A stretch of DNA of 31,803 nt from Methylomarinum sp050304855 (GTDB taxonomy: Bacteria > Pseudomonadota > Gammaproteobacteria > Methylococcales > Methylomonadaceae). A program made the translations under genes and the position numbers. The first letter of the stretch is position 1. Every line of letters starts with the position of its first letter. The stretch spans positions 1-31,803 of the forward strand of contig JBNLEI010000110.1 in assembly GCA_050304855.1 (NCBI GenBank), given 5' to 3'. Shown here one piece after another: positions 22,548 to 28,857 of this stretch. The notes under the pieces were generated by a model. It was not told the DNA's origin and ran no database searches. It saw only the letters and a list, made by a program, of their open reading frames with translations.

Positions 22548-23047
22548 AGATATTGTTGGTAATGATGCCAGATGATTTTAAACGTGTCGGTAAGAGTCGG
22601 GTCGTTTTCGTTGGCTCGTCGGGTAATTTCTTCCACCGAAAACCAGTGTCCTTCGTCGATTTCTTCCGGTGCCAGAACAAAAGGGCCATTGTGTCGACAT
22701 TGAAATACCTGAACAAACTCCATGCCTAGCTGCGGCGTTGCCGATAGTTTGAATAAGGAAGTTAGCGTTTCCCCGACATCAATTCCGAGCTCTTCCTCTG
22801 CCTCTCTTAAAGCGCAAGGATAATAATCCTCCCCGTTATCGACATGCCCCGCGGCCGAGCTATCCCACAAGCCTTTGTTGAGGTCTTTCAGCATGGATCG
22901 TTTTTGCAAAAACAATTGTCCGTCGTCATTGAATACCAAGATGTGGACGGCTCGGTGCCTTAACCCCCGGGAGTGGACTTCATGGCGGGGGCTGTGGCCG
23001 ATAATTCGATCGTTTTCATCGACGACCGGTAGTAATTCGTGATGCAT
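22544..23047 (-). CDS. Nudix hydrolase, IPP-isomerase-like (YfcD type)
   Basis: The 167-residue protein contains a complete Nudix box at residues 67-89 (G67, E73, R81, E82, E85, E86, G88), fitting the consensus GX5EX7REUXEEXGU, so it should bind a metal and cleave a nucleoside-diphosphate-linked compound. The N-terminus, with DENDRIIGHSPRHEVHSRGLRHRAVHI, and the KDLNKGLWDSSAAGHV segment resemble the isopentenyl-diphosphate isomerase-like Nudix subgroup (YfcD), which usually act as pyrophosphohydrolases of unknown substrate. The start at 23047 follows a 76-base gap from the divergent TetR gene. Its stop overlaps the Nif3 start. Confidence 0.9.
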   Translation of the reverse strand: MHHELLPVVDENDRIIGHSPRHEVHSRGLRHRAVHILVFNDDGQLFLQKRSMLKDLNKGLWDSSAAGHVDNGEDYYPCALREAEEELGIDVGETLTSLFKLSATPQLGMEFVQVFQCRHNGPFVLAPEEIDEGHWFSVEEITRRANENDPTLTDTFKIIWHHYQQYL

Positions 23048-23123
23048 TTGTCTATTTAGTCTCGATTCCTGGGCTCAGGTCGTGTAAGGTAGCTTCTTTT
23101 TGAGATTTTAGCAAAGCAGGACT

Positions 23124-23732
23124 ATGGCCAGAAGAAGTGAACACAGCCAGGAAGAAATCAAAGAAATGGTGTTGAAAGCCGCGGAAACCATTGTGGAAGA
23201 AGAAGGTTTTCCGGCACTTAAAGTGAGAAAAATAGCGTTGGAAATCGGGTATACAGTGGGCAGTATATATATGGTTTTCGATAATATGGCGGATTTGATT
23301 ATGCATGTCAAAGGCCGAACGCTGGACGATCTGGCGGCGGATCTGGACAAGGTCCCTGCTGACGGAAATGTCGGGGATTGCATTGTAGAACTGGCGAAAA
23401 CTTATCTGCTGTACGCCAGCCGAAATTACAATCGTTGGAGCATGATTTTCGAGCAATGCCAGAATGAGGTTAGAGATATTCCGGATTGGTACAAAGAAAA
23501 AGCCAATCAAATGTTTGTCCGTGTTGAAAACCAGTTTCGGAGATTGATCCGGGGACAGTCTGAGGAGCAAACGCGGCTGGCGGCGCGAGCCTTGTGGAGC
23601 GGTGTTCACGGCGTTTGTATGTTGTCGTTGACGGGTAAGTTGGACTTGGTCGGCGTCGATAATATCGAAAGCGTCGTAGTGTTGTTGGTGGAGAATTTTC
23701 TGAGCGGATGGACTAATACCGCTGTTAACTGA
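23124..23732 (+). CDS. TetR family transcriptional regulator
   Basis: This 202-residue protein has an N-terminal TetR DNA-binding domain (about residues 10-58): EEIKEMVLKAAETIVEEEGF, then KVRKIALEIGYTVGSIYMVF, the helix-turn-helix recognition region. The C-terminal ligand-binding domain includes YASRNYNRWSMIFEQ near residue 96-110 and ALWSGVHGVCMLSL near residue 155-168, which resembles the WHG (TetR_C_33) class. It probably represses itself and the MFS gene downstream, 16 bases away. The 76-base gap to the divergent Nudix gene is the likely operator region, but I see no clear palindrome there. Confidence 0.92.
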   Translation: MARRSEHSQEEIKEMVLKAAETIVEEEGFPALKVRKIALEIGYTVGSIYMVFDNMADLIMHVKGRTLDDLAADLDKVPADGNVGDCIVELAKTYLLYASRNYNRWSMIFEQCQNEVRDIPDWYKEKANQMFVRVENQFRRLIRGQSEEQTRLAARALWSGVHGVCMLSLTGKLDLVGVDNIESVVVLLVENFLSGWTNTAVN

Positions 23733-23748
23733 GTTGTTGTCCGAACAG

Positions 23749-25062
23749 ATGGCCGCCAATACGAATCGTCAAAACCCATCATGGCCGGCGGCCGGGCGTA
23801 GGGAGTTATTGGCGTGGGCTTTTTACGACTTCGCCAATTCGGGTTATACCACGGTCGTGTTGACCACCATCTACAGCGCTTATTTTGTCGGAGTCGTTGC
23901 GGCGAACATGGAAAGCCAAAGCGGAGGCATGGCGACCTTGTTATGGTCGTTGGCTGTTGGTATGGCTAATTTTGTGGTCATGATTGGCGGCCCAGTGGTT
24001 GGTGCGATGGCTGACTATCGAGCCAGTAAAAAAATGTTTCTGCTGATTTCCAGTGTCGGTTGTGTGCTATCGACGGCTTTGCTCTCTCTGGCTGGTAGCG
24101 ACCAGGTCTGGCTGGCGATGCTGTTGGTGACAGTCTCCGCCATTATGTTTGCCGCCGGAGAAAATCTGATTGCCGCTTTTTTGCCCGAGCTAGTGCCTAA
24201 AGAAAATATGGGACGCATGTCCGGTTATGGCTGGAGCATTGGTTACTTTGGCGGTTTACTCACATTGGGAATTTGTTTATGGTTCATCAGTTGGGGACGA
24301 AACCAGGGTTTCAGCGATACCCAAATTATTCCTGTGACGCTGCTGATCACCGCGGCCATTTTTGCCTTGACGGCGCTACCCACTTTTCTGTGGTTGCGGG
24401 AACGCGCCTTTGCCCAGCCCAAACCTGCCGATCTCTCGTATTTTCGGATTGGATTTCAGCGTTTGCAGCATACTTTCAGACATGCTTTGCATTTTCGCGA
24501 TTTATTTCGTTTTTTGCTGACGTTGGCGGTTTATCAGTCCGGTGTCAGTACGGTTGTCGTACTTGCCGCTATTTACGCCCAAGAAGTCATGGGATTCGGG
24601 CGGGAAGAACTGATCGTGCTGATCATGGTGGTCAACGTGACGGCAGCGGTCGGCGCATTCATTTGCGGACATTTGCAGGATAAAATCGGATCGGTGCCGA
24701 CGTTGGCGATGACGCTGGTATTATGGATCATCGCGATTCTGGCCGCTTTTGCGGCGACCGAGTCCTCTCAGATGTGGGTTGCCGGAAACATTATTGGTAT
24801 CGCGATGGGCGCCAGCCAGGCGGTCGGTAGGGCGCTGGTCAGCCAGTTTACACCGGTGGAACGTTCCGGCGAATTTTTAGGTTTGTGGGGTGTTGTCAAT
24901 CGATTATCGGCAATTGTCGGACCGGTTAGTTACGGGTTGGTAAATTTTTTAACCCACGGCGATCACCGGATGGCGTTATTGTCGACGCTGATGTTTTTTA
25001 TTTTGGGTTTACTGTTGCTAGCGCGTGTTAACGAAAAACGGGGAAAGGCAGCTGCATTTTAA
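23749..25062 (+). CDS. MFS transporter of the UMF1 type
   Basis: This 437-residue inner-membrane transporter has about 12 hydrophobic segments. The N-terminal stretch WAFYDFANSGYTTVVLTTIYSAYF is the hallmark of UMF1/Atg22-like MFS proteins, and GPVVGAMADYRASKK near residue 86-100 is the MFS loop 2-3 motif. Substrates of bacterial members are mostly unknown. I chose ATG at 23749; a TTG at 23734, two bases after the TetR stop, would add five residues. With no strong ribosome binding site, translation is probably coupled to the TetR gene. The transporter is likely controlled by that regulator and could export a toxic or signalling compound. The gene converges on lplT with a 5-base gap. Confidence 0.88.
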   Translation: MAANTNRQNPSWPAAGRRELLAWAFYDFANSGYTTVVLTTIYSAYFVGVVAANMESQSGGMATLLWSLAVGMANFVVMIGGPVVGAMADYRASKKMFLLISSVGCVLSTALLSLAGSDQVWLAMLLVTVSAIMFAAGENLIAAFLPELVPKENMGRMSGYGWSIGYFGGLLTLGICLWFISWGRNQGFSDTQIIPVTLLITAAIFALTALPTFLWLRERAFAQPKPADLSYFRIGFQRLQHTFRHALHFRDLFRFLLTLAVYQSGVSTVVVLAAIYAQEVMGFGREELIVLIMVVNVTAAVGAFICGHLQDKIGSVPTLAMTLVLWIIAILAAFAATESSQMWVAGNIIGIAMGASQAVGRALVSQFTPVERSGEFLGLWGVVNRLSAIVGPVSYGLVNFLTHGDHRMALLSTLMFFILGLLLLARVNEKRGKAAAF

Positions 25063-25067
25063 GCGGC

Positions 25068-26249
25068 TTAATTCGGGTCGTTTAATTGGTAAGGCTGGTT
25101 ATTCTCAGGTAAATGCCAGGAGACCAGAAACGTTGCCAATATAACCAAGGCTCCCAAAGTCAGCAAAGCTAGAATAGGGTCGGCGTGTTGCGAGGACGCG
25201 TAGGTATAGGAACCGACCGCAATCAACATGGTCAGGTTTTGGAAGAACCCTTGCAATGCTACGGCACCCCCGCTGCCGATGCTGTGTTGTCCTAAATCCT
25301 GCAGGGCCGCGTTGATCGGCACGATAAACATGCCACCGCTCAAGCCGATCGTAAACAACACCATGCGCGCCGGCCAAATCGAGTCGGTAAAGCTCAGCGC
25401 TATGATGAACAATCCCATCAGATAAGCCGGAAGCCGGGCTCGGCGCAACCGGTCCAGCGGGATAAGCCGGGGCACAAGCGCCGAACCGGCGATGATGCCA
25501 ATTGCTAGAAACAAGGTTAGCTCGGCGATTTCTGTCGCATTTTTTGTCATTAGTACCAAGGGAGCCCAGGCGATGATGATGACGCGGATAGTGGCTGCGG
25601 CTGCCCAAAACAGTGATGCCCCCAGCATTGAAAAGCGCGAGCGCGGAGTATCGAAGAAACGGCCAATCTGGCGAAAAAAAAGCGGCAGAGTGGCTCCTTC
25701 CGGTTTTTGCCGGCTGATAGTGACCGGCAATATTAATGTGACCAGCGCCGATATTAAAAACAGCACGATGGTGCCGATCAAAGCCCAGTCGATTGAATAA
25801 TCGGCCACTTTCGCGCCGATCACCATGCCCAGCAAAATAGCCAGAATTGTCGATCCCTCGATCCAACTATTTGCTTTGACCAACAAATCTTGTCCTGCCA
25901 ATTCCGGCAGAATGCCGTATTTTGCAGGGCTGTAAATCGCTGCGCCAATGCCGACCAAACCGTAGGCCAGTAGTGGTTCCACATTGAATAGAAGCAAGCC
26001 GGCGCCGGCCGCCTTAACCAAATTGGCGACTATCAACACTCTGGATTTAGCGTGATGATCGGCAAATCCTCCGACCCACGGCGCCAGTATCACAAACGCG
26101 ACTAGAAACGCACTTTGCAAGGCAGGGACATACCAGGGCGCCAGCTGTTCGGACTGCATCACCATCGCGATGACGGTAAACAGGATGGCGTTATCGGCGA
26201 ATGCGGATAGGAACTGGGCGATTAACAGAGGGTAGATGTTTTTGTTCAT
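25068..26249 (-). CDS. lplT: Lysophospholipid transporter LplT
   Basis: LplT flips lysophospholipids from the outer to the inner leaflet of the inner membrane, where Aas re-acylates them. The 393-residue MFS protein starts MNKNIYPLLIAQFLSAFADN, and has IGAAIYSPAKYGILPEL near residue 100-116 and ANSWIEGSTILAILLGMVIG, all typical of LplT. It lies on the same strand as aas. In E. coli the order is lplT-aas; here aas comes first, and a truncated NYN gene and an inverted repeat separate them. The link between the two genes and their shared role support the assignment. Confidence 0.93.
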   Translation of the reverse strand: MNKNIYPLLIAQFLSAFADNAILFTVIAMVMQSEQLAPWYVPALQSAFLVAFVILAPWVGGFADHHAKSRVLIVANLVKAAGAGLLLFNVEPLLAYGLVGIGAAIYSPAKYGILPELAGQDLLVKANSWIEGSTILAILLGMVIGAKVADYSIDWALIGTIVLFLISALVTLILPVTISRQKPEGATLPLFFRQIGRFFDTPRSRFSMLGASLFWAAAATIRVIIIAWAPLVLMTKNATEIAELTLFLAIGIIAGSALVPRLIPLDRLRRARLPAYLMGLFIIALSFTDSIWPARMVLFTIGLSGGMFIVPINAALQDLGQHSIGSGGAVALQGFFQNLTMLIAVGSYTYASSQHADPILALLTLGALVILATFLVSWHLPENNQPYQLNDPN

Positions 26250-26263
26250 AAGTATCCCCGCAT

Positions 26264-26287
26264 AGTAATTATCATTAAGTAATTACT
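26264..26287. repeat. Perfect 8-bp inverted repeat upstream of lplT
   Basis: AGTAATTA (26264-26271) and TAATTACT (26280-26287) are exact reverse complements around an 8-base centre. It ends 15 bases before the lplT start on the minus strand and covers the stop codon of the truncated NYN gene. It could be an operator or the scar of a deletion; there is no GC stem, so it is a poor terminator. Confidence 0.5.
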
Positions 26288-26436
26288 GACGCTTTCTTTA
26301 TGTCACGATCGCCAAATGGGCGTTTGACGATTGTGTAGCCGTATTTTGCCAACTCGGTCATGATGGCTTCAAAAGCCGATAATTGGGTGTTTTCGGCATC
26401 TATTAGCACTGCTAGTTTTTTCTCGGTATGAAGCAT
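26275..26436 (-). pseudogene. Truncated NYN-domain (LabA-like) nuclease gene, N-terminal fragment
   Basis: This ORF of 53 codons matches only the beginning of an NYN-domain protein. Its residues 6-20 read KKLAVLIDAENTQLS, with the conserved Asp13 of the PIN-like fold and Asn16, then AIMTELAKYGYTIVKR at 24-39. In full-length NYN proteins (about 240 residues, often with a LOTUS/OST-HTH domain) the next part reads like GDW and goes on; here it diverges after Gly42-Asp43 and stops ten residues later. A GGAG site 11 bases before the start shows it could still be translated. It lies between aas (19 bases) and lplT (25 bases) on the same strand. Most likely a degraded remnant; the rest of the catalytic acids are missing. 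Confidence 0.65.
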
Positions 26437-26455
26437 AAAGTTCTAACTCCATTAT

Positions 26456-28609
26456 TTATCCAACCAGTTTTTGGGCTAATTCCGTTGCGGCGAAGTAATC
26501 CGTTTTCCCTGTAGCCAAGACGGGGATGGTGTCGACCACGAAGATTTTTCGCGGCAGATTGATGACCGCGACGCCTTCGGAGGATTCCGACAATTGTTTG
26601 ACAGTCGCGCCTTTTTGCGTCGTCAGTAAAATCAGCTGCTCGCCTTTTTTCGGATCGGGCAGGGCGACGACGGCGTGATGGGTTTCCGGCCACGCTTGGG
26701 AGGCCAATTGTTCGACCGCAGTTAAAGACACCATCTCTCCGCTGATCTTGGCGAAGCGTTTGCTGCGCCCTTTAATCGTGATGAAACCGTCGATATCGAC
26801 TTCGACGATATCGCCGGTATCGTACCATCCCTTACCGTAAACCGACTCCGGAGGAACCAGCTTGCCGGGGTTTGCGGACAGTAGATAGCCTTGCATGATG
26901 TTCGGGCCTGATACATGGAGCTTGCCGCCGTTTTCGATGCCGGGAACCGGCTCCAATTTATAGTGCATGTCCGGCATAAAGCGGCCGACCGTACCGACTT
27001 TATAATCCATCGGGGTATTTACCGAAGTGACCGGGGCAGTTTCGGTGGCGCCGTAACCTTCCAGTACGCGGATGCCGAATTTGTCCATCCAGGTCTGGCG
27101 TGTGCTTTCCTGTAATTTTTCCGCGCCGGCGACCACATACCGCATGTTGTAAAAATCGTAGGCATGCGCCTTTTTGGCATAAGCGGCGAGGAATGTATTG
27201 GTGCCGAACATAATCGTGGCGCCGATTTCATAGGCGATTTCAGGAACGACACTGTAATGGAGCGGCGACGGGTAAAAAAACACGTTCATGCCGTTCAAAA
27301 CCGGCAGCATGGTACCGACGGTGAATCCGAAGGAATGGAACATCGGCAGAAAGTTCAATACCACGTCCTGGGCGTTGAAATTGATGCGGGCTTTCAACTG
27401 CTTGTGATTACCCAGAATATTGGCGTGCGACAAGACTACGCCTTTCGGTTCGCCTTCCGAACCGGAAGTAAATAACACCACTGCCGGGCTGTCTGGGCTG
27501 AATCGGCGATGTTTGTACCAATAATTGGCGGTTTTGCTTTGTAATGCCGCTTTCAGTTTATCCAATGCCGATAAGGACTGGGCCAAATCCTCCAAATAGA
27601 TGAGATTGATCTGTTTGCCCAAGGCTTCGGCATCGGCGGTCAATTTTCCGAGTTCGATAAAACGCCGGGATGTCAGTACCGTTTTGACTTCTGCGGTACG
27701 GCAGGCGGAGGCCATGCCGGCGAAGCCGGTGGAAAAATTCAGCATGGCCGGTATGCGGCCGTGCAGTTGCAGTCCCAAGACCACATTCAAGGTTTTTGTC
27801 GAATTAGGCAGCAGTACACCGACGTGCTCGGACTGAACGGTAATTTTTTTGAGCAGATTTCCGATCGCGATGGTGCGGGTGATTAAAGTATCGTAGTTTA
27901 ACGGTTTTCGTTCCAGGTCTTCGGCGACGAGATGTTTACCGCCGTGAATGGTGCGCGCTTCCAACAGGGCGGAGAAAACGGTCTGCCGGTAATGGCTGGT
28001 CTCAAACATCATATCGGTCATGATATCGGCTAGAATGTGACCGCTGTGCTTGCGGCGCGATTTACCGGTTAACGATTCGTCGGAGTGAATTTGCGTCGGA
28101 GGCAGAATCTGAATGGTGATTTTCGGAAACCAGCGTAAGCGCACGATATTGCGGAGTTTGGAAAAATGTGTGTACTGGGCGCCATCAATGCGGACCGGCA
28201 AAATCGTCGCGCCGGATTTGTCGGCTACCATGCCGGTGCCATCGTATATCTTCATCAGCGATCCGGTGACGGTGATGCGGCCTTCTGGAAAGATGACGGT
28301 TTTGGTGTCTTGCTGCAAGTGATGGATCAGCGCTTTCAGCGATAGCGGGTGGGTCGGATCCATCGGAAAAACGTGCGATAGGCCCAGAAACGGTCTCAAC
28401 CACCAACGTTGCGATATTTGAGTGTTGATAGCGAAAGTGATTTTGTCCGGTAAAAAAACGCCTAACAGCAGTGGATCCAGAAACGAGGTATGGTTTGAGA
28501 TAATTAGCACCCGCGGTCCGGCTTTAGCGTAATTATCCAGGCCCTTAACCTCCACCTTGTAAATCAGGGTTAGTAGCCAGCGTAAAAAACTTTTTAATAA
28601 TTTAAACAT
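26456..28609 (-). CDS. aas: Bifunctional acyl-ACP--phospholipid O-acyltransferase / acyl-ACP synthetase
   Basis: Aas activates a fatty acid with ATP onto ACP and transfers it to 2-acyl-lysophospholipids, in the inner membrane. The 717-residue protein has both domains. The N-terminal PlsC-type acyltransferase (about 1-200) shows NHTSFLD (His40, Asp45, the HX4D motif) and FPEGR at 107-111. The C-terminal AMP-binding domain shows LFTSGSEGEPKG at 379-390 (ATP P-loop), a GYGATE motif and YDTGD. Its length agrees with E. coli Aas (719). The start ATG has GGAGG about 10 bases upstream. It is the first gene of a unit with the NYN fragment and lplT, the transporter for its substrate. Confidence 0.95.
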   Translation of the reverse strand: MFKLLKSFLRWLLTLIYKVEVKGLDNYAKAGPRVLIISNHTSFLDPLLLGVFLPDKITFAINTQISQRWWLRPFLGLSHVFPMDPTHPLSLKALIHHLQQDTKTVIFPEGRITVTGSLMKIYDGTGMVADKSGATILPVRIDGAQYTHFSKLRNIVRLRWFPKITIQILPPTQIHSDESLTGKSRRKHSGHILADIMTDMMFETSHYRQTVFSALLEARTIHGGKHLVAEDLERKPLNYDTLITRTIAIGNLLKKITVQSEHVGVLLPNSTKTLNVVLGLQLHGRIPAMLNFSTGFAGMASACRTAEVKTVLTSRRFIELGKLTADAEALGKQINLIYLEDLAQSLSALDKLKAALQSKTANYWYKHRRFSPDSPAVVLFTSGSEGEPKGVVLSHANILGNHKQLKARINFNAQDVVLNFLPMFHSFGFTVGTMLPVLNGMNVFFYPSPLHYSVVPEIAYEIGATIMFGTNTFLAAYAKKAHAYDFYNMRYVVAGAEKLQESTRQTWMDKFGIRVLEGYGATETAPVTSVNTPMDYKVGTVGRFMPDMHYKLEPVPGIENGGKLHVSGPNIMQGYLLSANPGKLVPPESVYGKGWYDTGDIVEVDIDGFITIKGRSKRFAKISGEMVSLTAVEQLASQAWPETHHAVVALPDPKKGEQLILLTTQKGATVKQLSESSEGVAVINLPRKIFVVDTIPVLATGKTDYFAATELAQKLVG

Positions 28610-28857
28610 ATTGCGTCATCCTCCGGATGTCATCATAGCAGATAGTGTGGAATCGGTTGGAAGCACTATAAACAATAATTAAACAATGTTCAATTAATTT
28701 TGTGTTTTTCCGAGAAGTATTCCAAATAGTTAAAAAAAATTGTCGGCGTTATAATGAAGCTATTTTTCTTTTAGCATGAAAAAGGCGGCTGGTTTTTCGC
28801 TGATGGCATTGCAAATGATCGGGAAGATAAACAATGTTTCCGCAGGACCGTTAACAG
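28610..28857. other. Intergenic region between divergent aas and sbcC
   Basis: These 248 bases are AT-rich and must hold the promoters of both genes. A perfect TATAAT at 28750-28755 on the plus strand is a plausible -10 for sbcC, but no good -35 lies at the right distance. A 31-codon ORF (28776-28871) overlapping the sbcC start is described under findings. Nothing else was recognised. Confidence 0.5.

Noticed and set aside
23052..23759. Long minus-strand ORF of 235 codons across the TetR gene
   Set aside because: It is antisense to a clear TetR protein, rich in His, Gln and Phe with no domain pattern, and has no fitting ribosome binding site.
25105..25866. Minus-strand ORF of 253 codons inside lplT
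   Set aside because: It is another frame of the same strand as lplT; lplT has clear membrane helices and family motifs, while this frame is rich in Arg, His and Ser without structure.
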